Origin: Glebionis coronaria
Lineage: Eukaryota; Streptophyta; Magnoliopsida; Asterales; Asteraceae
Reading direction: 5' to 3'
NCBI GenBank assembly: GCA_025667525.1
Contig: JANFOE010000585.1
Span: forward strand, 1 to 64,000
DNA length: 64,000 bases
The translations under genes were made by a program, and so were the position numbers. How positions within the stretch are numbered: position 1 is the first letter of the stretch; every line of letters begins with the position of its first letter. The notes under the pieces are model-generated. The model did no database searches, had not been told where the DNA came from, and worked only from the letters and a program-made list of their open reading frames with translations. Shown here piece after piece: positions 23,982 to 36,478 of the stretch.

Positions 23982-25363
23982 AGAAGATCCTCACAAAGAT
24001 GTCTTCGAGAACAAGGAAATTACCGAAACATTTCCTCTTGAGACTCTCGGTGTAGTGAATTCTAAAGACACCACCCAATGGTTAGCCGACATTTCAAATT
24101 ACCATGCGGGGAATTTCATAATCAAGGGTATGATGACACAACAAAAGAGAAAATTCTTTCGTGAGGTCAAGTTCTATTTTTGGGACGACCCTTATCTCTT
24201 TCGGGTTTGTGCGGATTAACTCGTTCGACGTTGTATTTTTGGTGCTGAAGCTTCTAACATCCTTAGAGCTTGTCACGAGGGACCCACGGGTGTTCACCAC
24301 GGTGCTAATCTCACGGCTAAGAAAGTGTTCGATGTCGGCTTCTTTTGGCCTACTATCTATCGTGATGCACACGCACTTGTGAAGTCGTGTGATTCGTGCC
24401 AACGTCAAGGAAAATCGTCTCAACGTGATGAAATGCCGTAAAATATAATTCAGGTGTGTGAGATTTTCGACATTTGGGGCATAGACTTTATGGGGCCGTT
24501 CCCATCGTCTCATGGTAACAAGTATATCCTCGTCGCCGTCGACTACCTTTCTAAGTGGGTGGAAGCTAAGGCTTTACCTACTAATGATGCTCGTGTGGTA
24601 GTGAAGTTTTTGAAGCAACTATTCTCTCGGTTTGGAACCCCTCGTGCTATTATAAGCGATCGTGGGACCCATTTTTGTAATGACCAATTCGAGAAGGTCT
24701 TAAAGAAATATGGAGTTACTCATCGTCTTTCTATGGCTTATCACCCGCAAACGAGTGGGCAAGTCGAGGTTTCAAACCGAGCTTTGAAGTTCTAGAGAGG
24801 TCGATTGGAGAAAACCGTGCTTCATGGTCCGACAAACTCGATGACGCTATATGGGCCTTTAGGACCGCTTATAAGACACCTATCGGTTGTACTCCATATA
24901 AGTTAGTTTATGGAAAGAATTGTCATTTGCCCATTAAATTGGAGCATAAGGCATATCGGGCCCTTGAGCATGCACATTTTGATTTAAAGACAGCGGGAGA
25001 TCACTGGAAAATACAATTGAATGAATTGGATGAATTAAGATATAATGCTTATGAAAATTCATTGATTTTCAAAGAATAGACTAAAAAGTTTCATGATGCG
25101 CAAAGATTAAAAACCGGGTTTTTAACGTTGGTGATCAAGTGTTACTTTTTAACTCTCAATTAAAGATATTTTTGGGTAAATTGAAATCTCGTTGGTCGGG
25201 TCCTTTCACCATAACAAAAGTGTTTCCTTATGGGACCATCGAGCTAGCTCAAAATGATGGTCCTACTTTTAAGGTGAATGGATATAGGCTTAAGCACTAC
25301 TTTGGTGGGGAAGTTCCTTCATTGGACGACCTCGACCAAGTCACCTTCCCCAATGATAATTAG
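23982..25363 (+). pseudogene. Element C RNase H tail and integrase
   Basis: Begins within the final RNase H residues ([19 protein letters not shown]) directly at the duplication junction. The integrase zinc finger follows ([12 protein letters not shown] ... [14 protein letters not shown]), then the catalytic core with Asp in GIDFMGPFP, Asp in SDRGTHFC and the [12 protein letters not shown] block carrying the Glu. The C-terminal GPY/F-type domain is at 25139-25363 (RWSGPFTITKVFPYGTIEL). Lesions: TAA at 24217-24219, TAA at 24438-24440, frameshifts near 24792 and 25120. Inactive. Confidence 0.9.
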
Positions 25364-25369
25364 CATTGA

Positions 25370-26166
25370 GGGAATCGAGTCGAGCTCATGAATCGGTTAT
25401 AAAAAAATGAGGTGCCTCGTGGGGGAGATCCCATGCTTATCCTTTTTATGCTTTATAATAAATAATGAGATAGGATTTGTGCCCTTCCAACTCGTTGTCT
25501 CGTGGTTGTTTGTGAATGTGTTATCTAGATCATCATCATCACTACGATTGAAGACTCTCGTGTTCGTTTACGTGAGCCTTGATCGTTTGCTTGAAGAAGT
25601 TTTTCACGAATCCATGACATATCCTTTATTGTTCTAAGAATTATCTTTTTGCGTAATTAATAAACGGCTTTAGATATATTGTTGATCACCCTTTCCATGC
25701 TAGATCCTAAGAATTCGACTCTTCGTCTCTTGTATGGGGGTGCTGCACCTTTAGACTCGAAACATTGAGGATAATGTTTAATTTTAGTATGGGGGGTGAA
25801 TAGATACTTGCTTTGCTACGCCCTCACTTTTTCCAACTTTCAATGTTTTGTTTTGTTTTGATGCTAATAAGGCTAAAAATGGCCCAATTTTAAAAAAAAT
25901 TCTTAGTTTTCATAAGTGTTTTTAAGACACGAATGTATATTTTCCGATGGGTAGAATAAGAGATAATTTTTGACTTGATGGCCATTTGGAGCCCTTTACA
26001 TTCCTTAACCCACTCGAATCAAGTTTTGCTAGAATTTTATATAGAGAACTTTAAAACGCGAAAGTCTTAGCTCATTCGGGTTAAGAACAAGAACTTTTCG
26101 CAAGTTCCTATAATTGATCCTAGAAAGTCACTTATCAAGGGAACTATAACACGCATTCTCTAAACT
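25370..26166 (+). repeat. Internal duplication in element C, copy 2 (3' UTR)
   Basis: Starts just after the integrase stop. Contains two polypurine-like motifs (TGTATGGGGGTG near 25733 and AGTATGGGGGG near 25787). The matching part of element G lies at about 58908-59261. Confidence 0.88.
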
Positions 26167-27532
26167 TGAAAAAGTCCAAGAAAGTGCAAGATCCTATAGG
26201 TGGCTTGAAAACCCAAAACTTCGATTTGATATAGTCTTAATGAAAGCTAATCCAAATTTGGCTTAATTTTGACTTGCATGGCTAAGTATTCACGAGTCTC
26301 TTTAATTAGAGGTCTTTATATAGTGAAGAACGAGAAATGATAGAGTTAGACAAGTGATCATGCTAAACGTAGAACACGAAAGTGTTCTTTCAAAAACTCA
26401 TATGTTTTTAATTGTGGCTTTTTCTTCCCATAAGATCAATGCATTAGGAATAAATCATAATTGCAATAAGTAAGGTCGTACGATTTGAAAGGTTGCTTAG
26501 CCTCTAGCGCAAGATCGTTTAAAAGTTGCTCGGGGTTGAATAGAGTTCATAGCCAAGGCATAACTTATTGAAGCGAGACGCGAAGATTGGCGATTATCCA
26601 AAAAGGACCTAACAAGGCACGAGGAGCTCTATTTTTGCTAAAGATCCAAAGATGATGTGAAGTATCATTATTCCTAAATCAATATGAAGGATCGAGACAC
26701 ACAACGAGAAGCAATAACTCCCCTAAAGATCATGGAGAAAGTCTATCCAAAAAGACCCTAACAAGGTATGAGGATAAATATATCCAAGTCCGAAAAGGAG
26801 GCGGATCGTTGTATATCAAAATCCAAAGTAAAGATTGAAGAAAAATGATGAAGTCGTGGTCCAATATGAAGAATCTCTCAAAAACGTCAAGTGAAGAAAT
26901 TCCAAATATATGAAGAGAAGACCATAATTTTATGAACGTCTTCCCAAGATTTGAAGTATGAAGTACATGCCAAATATCGGTCCGAGAAAGGTCTCAAATC
27001 GTGAAACGAGTTATGCCAAGATATGAACTTAAGGAGATACACGAGAAGCCGTTTTAATAGATTTTGTCCTTCGGCTAACTATTGATCAAATCGTGCTACT
27101 TTGCTTTTGGACTAATAACTACTCAAATAAGTCAATATGAATCACTTGTGATCCATGAAAAATAGATAAAAAATGCTAGTAACCCATTTCCTTTTATAAT
27201 AACTAGGATTGCGGGGAGAAAAAGTATTACACAATTTGGACGTATGAGTAGTGTTAGCATTGTGACTTGTACCAACAATGATCTCGTTTTTGCACTTAGC
27301 ATGGAATGTATGACAATCAAGGATGACGAAGTTTACTCTAAGGGACTTTTACTTGTTTCTATTCTTTGACCCTAAAAGTCACTTTTTGTGATGAAAATCA
27401 TACATTATGTCTTTTCACATCTTCGTAGTATGTTGCAAGTCTTTTACTCTTCAATAAAGGTTAATAAAAATGAACTTTGGTGATGCTTTGATACTTTATT
27501 CTAGCATTGCGTGAGGGCACGACAATGGCTTA
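26167..27532 (+). other. Noncoding 3' region of element C
   Basis: About 1.37 kb between the 3' UTR duplication and the polypurine tract. It is rich in A and G with short repeated phrases (CCAAAAAGGACC/GACCCTAACAAGGYAYGAGGA at about 26599 and 26749). I see no open frame of note and no domain. Confidence 0.6.
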
Positions 27533-27534
27533 GT

Positions 27535-27543
27535 ATGGGGGAG
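27535..27543 (+). other. Element C polypurine tract
   Basis: ATGGGGGAG, directly before the 3' LTR, in the context CTTAGTATGGGGGAG. It primes plus-strand DNA. Confidence 0.85.
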
Positions 27544-30500
27544 TGATGAGATGGCATTTATACATGATCTCATCGTTCTTTTCGGGCTTTAAATGCATAA
27601 AAAATGTCATAAAATACCATATATATGCTTGTGTTTGTTTACTTGTGTATTTTAGGTATGGATATCGTGAAAAAGACAAAAGATCACAAGTTACAAGGAA
27701 AAACGGACACGAGAAACGAAGCCGTACAAAGAACCGGGCCCTAATCATGGAATTTTCAACAAATACCCTTGAAGACTTGAAGACAAACAAGATTGATCCT
27801 CATTCATTGAAGAATTGACACTTAAAACCCTTGTATATTAATAATTACAAGTTTGGTCCCTTAAGATTGTCAAAATTACACAAAAGGTCCCTCAACTTTG
27901 AAGAAATGGCAAGATTAGTCCCTCAACAAATCAAAATTGCCAATAATGGTCCCTCATGAAGTCAAAGATACAATGAAGACCTTTGAAGATCAACAATGTC
28001 CAAGATCAGCCCTTGAATTATCCAAAAATGGCAAAAATAACCCTTGAAATCCTTTTTCCAAAGTTTTGTGCCAAAACTGCCAAGTGGTGAAAGTATTTAA
28101 CAAAGGAAATGCGTTTTCTAGGCTGAAATACCTTATTTACCAAAAATCCCAAAGAACAAGGACCAAAGGTGTCTATTTCAAACTTTCAAATCTGAAAATG
28201 CGCCAAACACCTTTCTTTCCCCCAATTTCGGATCAAATACACTACTATTCACTTTTTCACCACCCAGAATTTACTCCACTTAAACATGGGGTAATTTTCA
28301 ATTACCTTTGCACATGAGTGATTCACATGTGTAGAAACCCATCCCACCCCTAAAAACCTTATTCCCACTCACCACGGACCCCACCCCCAATTCCCGTTTA
28401 GCCAATCACATGACAACTTAGCCTCCAAGTTATCTGACGTGTCCAAATCAACAGCCTAGGATCCTTGCTTCATTCCAAAGATAAAATGAACAGCCTTGAT
28501 CAAATTGGACAGCTCAAATGAAGAAAACGTCTAGAAGGACTTAAGGGCATTTAGGGAATTTCACATCTAGGGTTTGTGAATAGTGTTTAGCCAGGCATTT
28601 GCCTATAAAAGGAGACCTCAACATGTGAGAGTCCCTTTGTTCCAGTTTTAGGCTATCAATCTTTGTAATTCCTTTTTAAATAATAAAATTTGATTTTCTG
28701 AATTTTGAGAAATCTTGTTCTTGGTTATTAAAAGTTGGTGTTAGAATAGCCTAATTCTGAGTTCCATTTATATGTTTGAAGGTTTTTGAGGCAAGGTTTT
28801 AGTTGATAAAGCTTGGGTTTCAAAAATCAGAAAGTGCTTGTTTATTTGATCTCAACTTATTGTTTGTTAATCTTAGCAGCATTGGAAGCTGGTACTTGTT
28901 CTGCTAGTACCTCAGCTCAAACAATCCAGGGCCTGGATGTAGGTCTTGGAGGTTTGCACCCTTCTCCTTTTTCAATTTCTCTTTTATTTTCTGAATTTTT
29001 GGTGAATTTGCATGTTTATGGTTGAATCTGTGTTATTGTGGTTGATTATTGTTGATTTGGCTTGGATTGATGTTATTGAGATGTTATTGATCTGATTTGT
29101 GGGTTAGAACTGGATAATCCTTTGAAAATTTGTGAAAATAGGTTTTTAAGGGGTGTTTGGGTCAACTGCATAATTTCGATTTGTGGTTATTTAAGTGTTG
29201 GTATTGTGTTGTTTATTGCTGGTATCTGCTTATTTGGTGCTATTGCTCATCTGTTTGCAGGTTTTGAGGTTTGAAACACCTCAAATCCATAAAAGGGCTT
29301 TAAAATCTTGTTACTTGGTGAAATTGGTTGAAATTTAGAGGACACCTAGATCTAATCATAGACTAGGGTTAACAAGTGTTAAATCTAGGTTAATTACACC
29401 AGGGAAAGAGATTTGAGTGCTTGAATTTGGATCTGTGGTCAATTAGATCAGCAACTTTCTGCATATTGTTCTTATTCATATCAGTGACTGTTTTTGGTGA
29501 TTTTTGCTTGATTCTTGTGTGCAACTTGTTGTTTATTGTGTTTATATTGACTCTCAATAAGCCAAAGCTTATTGAGGTGCCTTTTGTTCCGTCAAACAGC
29601 AACAAGCAAGGCTTGAAATCAAGCCAAAACTTTACTGCATATCAAGCAGTGGGAACTCCTTTCCCCTGCTAGTTACCACTGATAGTGCAATTTTGGTGTC
29701 AGCTTATCAATAAGCTATAATAGCTTATTCCAACCTGCAACAACTTTGTTTTTGTAATAGGTGCTCATATTTTGACCCATTTGTTCATATTGGAGCATTT
29801 GGGTGGTTGACTTTTAGGTTTGACTAGAGAACCAACTTCTTTGACTTTTACATAAGTTCATTTGTGCTTATTCTGGCTTATTGGTTGTGCTTATTGGATT
29901 TTTGTTGATTGATTTTGCTTATTGAGTCCATTTGAAAGCTTTTGCAAGTTGAATCAAGTCCTGAGGTGCATTATTTCTCAAAAACGACTATTTTGTCGTT
30001 TTGTGGATTTTTGCTTTTCTATTTTCTGGCTTATTGAGTGTGCATATTGGAAATTTCTTTTGACAGATCTCTTAATCATCCTAAAAGAGGGTTGTGTGTC
30101 AAATTAGAGCTTATGGCATTAGCTTATGGCTTAATGGGTTGAAAAGCCCAATAAGAATAAGCTTTGTGTTCAATAAGCTGTGATAAGCTCACATTCAGCT
30201 TTTGGGCCTTTAGAGTTTTGTTCTTAGAATTGAATTTTAAGTCAGATAGGGCTTTTCCAAGTCAATTGGGCCAAGTTTGACTTTTTGGGCCCAAAAGCCC
30301 ATTTGTGTTGACTGAATTTGGATTTGGCCCATTTGAGGGCCCATTAAGGGTATTTTGGTAATTTCACTTTGATTTTCTGAATATTTAGGTTAAAATAAGC
30401 TAGTTTGCAAGTTTTTAGATTTTTTATAATTTTTGGATTTTTAATATTATTTTATTATTATTTTATTATTCTTTTTAAAATTTCACTTTTTCCAACTTTT

Positions 30501-31148
30501 TACATTTTTCTTTGGTTAATTACATTAAAATAGGAATTTAGAAACTTTTAGAATAATTTTATCACTTATAGATTAATTTTAATAATTATTTTAAGTTTTA
30601 ATAGTTTTTAAATCATTTTAAATAGTTTTTATTAGTTTTAAAATTTCTAAAAAATAGTTTTTAATCATTTTAGGTCAATTTAGAGGTTTACCAATTTAAA
30701 AATCTTTATTTGGACTTTTTGATAATTTATTTGATTTTTAGGCTTTAATTAGCATTTAAAAATTGAATATTTAATTATTTAAAAGGTTTGAAAAAGTTTT
30801 GATCATTCGTAAACTCTTAGTTTATTATTTTTGATTTTTGGTGAATTTTTGGTAATTTTTAGAATTTATTTTTATTTCTGTGGTTTTTAAGGTTCTACGT
30901 TTTAACTTTCTAGTAGTGATTCTTTGTTAATTTTTATTTTTAAGTTTTCGTCATCTTCTTTTCTAATCCCCTTCTAAACCAAATATTAATCACAAATCTT
31001 GAACATCTTAGTCACACACATATACCTCCTTGGGAAACAAACTTTCACACCATTAAGGGTCATTAACATTTGATTGTTCCTAAAGTCATTTGTTTGATAC
31101 TTTCCACTTTTACGCCTTTTTCCTAAGAGGTGTAATTTACCACAATCA
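27544..31148 (+). repeat. Element C 3' LTR
   Basis: 3605 bp, TGATGAGATGG to ACCACAATCA, near identical to 15427-19034. Followed by the TGAAG duplication and the rest of the B gag. Confidence 0.96.
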
Positions 31149-31153
31149 TGAAG
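31149..31153. repeat. Right target site duplication of element C
   Basis: TGAAG right after the 3' LTR, then CCGATAATCC of the B gag. Confidence 0.93.
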
Positions 31154-32433
31154 CCGATAATCCTCACGATCACATTCGAAATTTTGATCGTCTTTTGGCC
31201 ACGAGAAAGTTTAAGAACGTCGACATCGATGTCGTCAAGCTTATGCTTTTTCCGTACTCGCTCGATGGTGCCGCCAAGGATTAGTACGAGAAAGAGCCAC
31301 CTAATTCGATAATTAAGTGGAAGGATCTCGTTTCAAAATTCGTTAATCATTTTTTCCCACCGTCTAAGACGACATTTTTCAAAAACGAGATTACGAGATT
31401 TGAGCAAAAACCGAATGAATCATTTAGAGACGCATGGGATCGTTTTAAGGAATTGCTTAGGCAATGTACTCACCATGGATTTTCCGAGTTGCACCAGATC
31501 GATACGTTTTACAACGGTCTTAGTTTTCAAGAACAAGATTCGTTGAATTCCGCCGCCCGTGGCAACTTTTTGTGTAAAACTCCGAAAGATGCATTGATGA
31601 TTATCGAGAATCGATCCAAGGTTTACCAACTCCGCAACGCACCGAGTGTTTCCAATGTCGCCAATGTTAGTAATTCTAATCGTGACATTGAGAGAGTTGA
31701 CGCGAAAGTCGATAAGTTGACGAATGTGTTTACTTCGTTCTTAATCGAGATGCAAAATAAAGATGATCCCTCTACGGTGAAAGCGGTTGAGACATCGTGT
31801 ACGTTGTGTGGTGGACCTCATAATTATTGCGAGTGTGCGGCTACGGATGGCCAAACGTCGAGTGTTAACGCGTTAAATAACAATTTTCAAAATCAAAATA
31901 ACGCGGGTCTATCACAAGGAAATTATAACCAAGGCAACAATTTTAATCAAAACCGAAACAATTTTGAAGGAAACAATCAACAAGGAAAATTTTCGAATCA
32001 AGGAGGTTATAATCAAGGTCGTAGTTTGAGTTGGCAAAATCGTGATAACAACATCAAAAATCGTATTTTTCAAACAACAACAATCAAGATAACAATTTTT
32101 CAAATGGTAATCAAGGAAATTTTCAAAGAAGTAATCAAAACCAAGGGAACTTTAATTCAAATCAAAATAGTTCGTCAAACGATTTTCAACAATACATGAA
32201 AACGAATGAGGCTACTATGAGACGTTTAGCGGGAAAAATTGGTACTTTGAAAAACGACTTTTCTAATACTTTGAAAAATCAAAACACGAAGATTGAGCAA
32301 GGACAAATTGATATTAAAAAGTTGTTTTTGGCTATTATGAACAAAGCCTCGGGTGCTTCATCGAGTTCGTTACCTAGTGACACCATTGCTAATCCGAAGG
32401 AACAATGTAAAGCCACCTCGTCTCGTGAGAAAA
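31154..32433 (+). pseudogene. Element B gag, C-terminal piece with zinc knuckle
   Basis: Resumes the B gag at ADNPHDHIRNFDRLL. It carries LMLFPYSLDGAAK, a nonsense TAG for the usual Trp before YEKEPPNSI (about 31282), NHFFPPSKTTFFKNEI, TFYNGLSFQEQDSL and knuckle CTLCGGPHNYCEC near 31800. An Asn/Gln-rich tract follows, a frameshift near 32070, a charged helix region and SLPSDTIANPK. After about 32433 the frame enters sequence that recurs next to Tat element D (43533), so the true gag ends there. Confidence 0.88.
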
Positions 32434-32458
32434 TTCGTGTGCTTACCCCTAACCTTGA
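32434..32458 (+). repeat. 25-bp direct repeat at the outer edge of element D, copy 1
   Basis: Starts TTCGTGTGCTTACCCC and ends AACCTTGA; identical to 43533-43557. The pair encloses element D. It is far too long for a 5-bp Ty3/gypsy target duplication. Confidence 0.85.
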
Positions 32459-32474
32459 TGGATTTCGAGTTGTT

Positions 32475-33024
32475 CCTTGCTAGACCCGAATTAGGCTTAA
32501 TTCGGGTTGGATGGGCTCCGGCTCCTGCACCAAGTGAATCGTTTGGTTGGGATCCTGCACACTAAACAACACGCGTTAGGCTTACCGTGGGAATGTTTCC
32601 CACGATTAGACTCCGGCGTGAGAGTAAGTAATCGGTTAGGGTTTATGTGAGTTGAGAGTATAGAACGTAATACCTTTGTGGAATCCTTGGGGGTTCCTTT
32701 TATAGGCAGTGGAACCCTAGTGGGCTACCACTTGATACTTCGGCCCCAAGGAAAGGATAACTATCAGAATTAGAATGATTGTTATCTTCTAATTTTGGTA
32801 GTGAATATCCTCCTCCATTGGGATAAAGATATTCCTAGAAAGAATATGCTTCTGTCTAACCCTATGTCAGCCGCACCGGGCCGTGGGCCGCACACATGTG
32901 TGCGGTCACTGTTCATCCAAGCCCATAAGCCTGAATGACATTATTCCACCCATCTGTGATGGGCCGGATACGGGTAGTACCCATGGGCCGGGTTCATGAC
33001 CCGGCTGGGGACTATACGTCATCA
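32475..33024 (-). repeat. Element D 3' LTR
   Basis: On the minus strand it starts TGATGACGTATAG (33024) and is alignable to GGGTCTAGCAAGGA near 32475. A full LTR of 573 bp would end at 32452, but the last part does not match the 5' copy well. A CTATAAAAGG box lies near 32695-32705. Confidence 0.88.
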
Positions 33025-33040
33025 TGTCCCCCCAGTCTAG
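33025..33040 (-). other. Element D polypurine tract
   Basis: Minus strand CTAGACTGGGGGGACA immediately before the 3' LTR. Element E has CTAGACTAGGGGGACA in the same place. Confidence 0.85.
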
Positions 33041-33460
33041 TTGTTACAACCATAGGCGTAACCTCTAGACTACCAAGATGCTCCCTGGACGTACCAAGGA
33101 AAAAATAGGGAATGATAAGTTGTCCAAGAATTTGTATTGGCCGCACGTGGCAACCTGACTTAGGAAGTTATTCCATCAGTATCTCAGCCACATATGGCGA
33201 CCGAAACAAATTAAATATAGCATTAAATGTCAAGTCTTACGTAAGAGCCGCATATTCCGACATTAATAACTGTTCACCTGACATGTTGACTGACAAAAGT
33301 ACAGACAGTCAGAACCTTGAGCAGTGCAAACGTTTGAGTCAGAAGTGACCCGTGGGTCCCACCTGACGTTTCACTTGCCACTTGCCCCCTAACCACACGA
33401 TCAAAAATAGTGGCAGACACGTGTCACACATCCAACAGGTCATGACCCGCGAGGCAACCC

Positions 33461-33468
33461 TATAAATA
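33461..33468 (+). promoter_or_regulatory. Candidate TATA box of the antisense gene in D
   Basis: TATAAATA in AACCCTATAAATAAGCCACCCC, 135 bp before the antisense start codon, and the same in E (55597-55604). It lies outside the LTR, so the gene may have its own promoter. Confidence 0.55.
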
Positions 33469-33602
33469 AGCCACCCCCACGGCTGTGTGAAACACACAGT
33501 TATAACCTCCATTTCTGCCATTAAAGCTTTCCTCTTAGCTCGTACGCACGGATCCCTTCACACGCAGGTTAGATAACCACGTCCTTACACTTTTATTTAG
33601 TA

Positions 33603-36478
33603 ATGGCTCACAGAAACAACCCTACCATTGGATCCGTGCTGAATGTAATGACCCAAGACCAATTAAACCACTTTTGTACAAACTATTTCATCCCTACCAA
33701 CCTACACCCCTCACTTCCTGGCGCCGGAGACCTCATAACTGAGGCTCCAGCGGGTAAGATTGGCCTGTACACTCGCCTCTTTGATGCGGCCAATTACCGC
33801 ATTCCCTTCACCCATTTCCTTGTAGATCTGTTAGGATACTATGATGTACATATTAGTCAGCTCCACTGTATAGGTGCCTGTAAGATTAGTCAATTCGAGA
33901 TCCACTGCCGTGCTAGGAGAATCCCCCCAACCGTAGAATTATTCTGGCTCTTTTATGTTCCTAACATAGTAAATGGTTGGGTATCTTTTAAGAAACGGTC
34001 CCCTAACAGTCCCCAATCGCACAATAAGCCAATGGATTCGTTGAAAAACTGGTATGACCACTATTTTTTCATTGACGTAGTAGTATGGCCGGCTGATTAC
34101 ACCTTTAGAAATAGGATACCCCACGACCCCAAGCCGCACACAAGTACATACAACCCCCGACATTCTCAAGAATTAGATCTGAATAGGACCGGGTTCCATA
34201 GAAGTCTTCCCGAGTCATTCCTATGTTTGCTAGGGATTAGCCGCAATTACTTTGGCCCGTCTAATAGGTATCCTGTGTTTTGGAGAAGGCAGGGTGAAGG
34301 TAGGCTAACATCCGTACGCAAAAATTTATTCAATCATTTGATAAATGGCTAACATATTTTGTTTTGTGTTGGGCAGAAATGAACTTCTTTGGACTTTTAC
34401 GCCAGGGCGACCCGAAGCTCGTACCGGAGGGTTCCGGTCCCCTCTGTGAGAATGAACTACCCCTTCTGGAGCATACCCGAAACGTGATGGTTGCTCTTGA
34501 AGTCGTGCCAGATCCACACTCGGACGAGGGAGAGCAAGGAGACAATGAGGGCGGTGATAACAGGATGAGGGAAGAAGGAGCCGGGCCCTCCTCACCACAA
34601 AGGGAAGAGCAGGGAGATAATATTGACTTAACCACCTCCAGCCTTCGCCAGATGATGGGCGATGATGATGAAGAAGTACAACAAGTCAATCTGGACTTAG
34701 AGGAAGAGGAAGAAGTGGAAAAAGAAGCCGAGGAGGAGACTGAAGAAGCAACAGCTCAGCCTGTCGCCAGGCATACCCGTAAAAGAAACAAACGAGTGAG
34801 GAAAGGTGCTTCAGCCGAGATTGGCAAACACAACGCCCCTCCCAAGAAACTTCGAGAAGACCACCCCTTGTACCACTCTGTTGGGAGTACTACCCAAGGT
34901 TCCGAGACTATCCGGGCAGCACATGTCGATCCCGTCACTCAGATTGCCCCAACCGCATCAGAATTAGCAAGAAATGACATGTAAGACTCCATCCTTAACA
35001 CGTAAGAATGACAAAATCTCTTTAAGCAACACTTAACATAAATCCAAATGCTTGTTTTACAGGGATGACCAAACTGGTGCCGCGCCTCCTCCTGACACCC
35101 AAATGGATAAGGGAAAAGGAAAAAAAGTGGAAAGAGACCCCATGCTTCCCACGGCCACCACAAAGTCCGGCCCCGTATTTGAAGAAGGTTCACCCACAGC
35201 CTCCCAAGACCTCCCAGCGTCCGGCCCCCCTCAATCGTTCAATCTTGTATGGAATATCACAACTGCATCACGAATGAGGGACGCCGATGAATGCCGGGAG
35301 TACCTCAACAACTGCATTCCACCAGGCTTGGTGCGAGAGGTGAACACGCTCAGCCATGCAGATTTGGCGGATGAGTATAATGGTGCCTTGGTACACCAAA
35401 TGGCGATGGGCACCTCGATGAGGGTAAGGTTTGAAGCCGCACTTGGGCATGTTGAATCTCTTAAGAGGAAGGTTGGACGGAGGGAGAAGATGATCGTGGA
35501 TAATGAACCTCAAATTGCAGACCTCCAATCCTAACTGGCTAGCGCCGAGGCGACCATAAAAAAGCAATCGGCCCGCGCGAATGAATACGACCAACAAGTG
35601 GCCAACCTTGAGTCAAAACTATATGCCGCGACCACCAAGGTACATATCCGTGTCGCACCACCCATTTTCTAAAAGAAATATATTCTAACGTTTTATCTTT
35701 TATAGGTAGACACAGCGGAAGCGTCTGCCCAGTCGTACTCCAGCCAAGTACACGTGCTTAACAAGAAACTAGAAGACGCGCACCCAAGAGCTGAAAGAGG
35801 CGTTTGCCCAAAAAGAGGGCTGTCACCCAAGAGCTGAAAGAGGCGTTCGCCCAAAAAGATTTGATGATTGATGCCCTCACCGCCGAGCGTGACGACGTGC
35901 TATGCCCCCAACTGCTAGCGGCTATTGCCGGCCGTAGGTGGATGGTAGGGCATGGAGCACGCTTGGCCGTCATGAAGGTACTAGAGGCCTCCGAATTTGT
36001 GCAACAGTTTGCAAGCCTTGTGTCTGATGGCATTGACCACGGACGTCATGAGGGAATGGTTGAGGCCGTTGAACTGATCAAGAAAGGGGAAAACTTCACC
36101 AAACATGCCTTTTTCAATCCTGAAGCTGCTAAAAAGATGATTGCTTCCATGGCCGCGATGAGAGATCTGCAGTATCCATTCCTGGATGAGCTGGAGGCCA
36201 CCAAAGATGCATCAAATATGGAAATCATGGAAAGGCTAAGTCTTAGTGCGTTCTCCCAAGGTGAGAGTCACTCCCGTGCTTCCTTCACTCCATCACCCAG
36301 CCACCTGACGCTCCCCATATATGAGGACGTAACCAGGATCGTGCTTGATGAAGAACCCTTAAGTGTGGTGATGGAGAGGAATGCGGCTCAAGCCCAGAAG
36401 CGGAAAGAAAGTAGTGAGTGGTTGTCGTGTCTGGTCGAGGAACAAGTGGAAACAGGTAAGTTTTTCCCCCCTATGTAG
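33603..36478 (+). pseudogene. Spliced antisense gene of element D (gypsy-type 'transposase' domain)
   Basis: Runs against pol. Exons 33603-34299, 34377-34980, 35063-35639 and 35706-36478 are joined by GT-AG introns of 77, 82 and 66 bp. Exon 1 (232 codons, ATG 33603) matches the plant 'putative gypsy-type transposase' family (PF04195-like): GKIGLYTRLFDAANYRIPF, ISQLHCIGACKISQFEI, MDSLKNWYDHYFF, PESFLCLLGISRNYFGP. Splicing continues it as GEEMNFFGLL. Exon 2 is acidic with a basic HTRKRNKRVRKG patch; exons 3-4 look coiled-coil. Broken by TAA at 35532-35534 and a rearranged repeat at 35783-35860. A GTAAGT donor near 36457 may mark a further intron. Function unknown. Confidence 0.78.

Larger units (their letters stand above)
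15427..31148 (+). mobile_element. Element C: complete nested Athila-like retrotransposon
   Basis: 15,722 bp with two LTRs (15427-19034 and 27544-31148), a tRNA-Asp primer site, a polypurine tract before the 3' LTR and a perfect TGAAG target duplication, inserted in the gag of element B. By eye I count about 23 substitutions between the LTRs in their first 1.36 kb (about 1.7%), so insertion was fairly recent. Internally it has gag, protease, an MGEAP tail, a copy of its 3' UTR, the end of RNase H, integrase, a second 3' UTR copy and noncoding DNA. The reverse transcriptase is absent. Confidence 0.95.
10602..32433 (+). mobile_element. Element B: Athila-like retrotransposon, 5' part, split by element C
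   Basis: Comprises a 5' LTR (10602-14291), primer site, conserved leader, and gag in two pieces (15135-15426 and 31154-32433) around nested element C (15427-31148). It stops inside the gag region near 32433, where sequence related to the Tat block begins. Its 3' half is not in the window: the Athila-like DNA at 56614 leads to a different LTR. It is inserted in the Harbinger ORF1 (left flank AGCAC). Confidence 0.85.
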
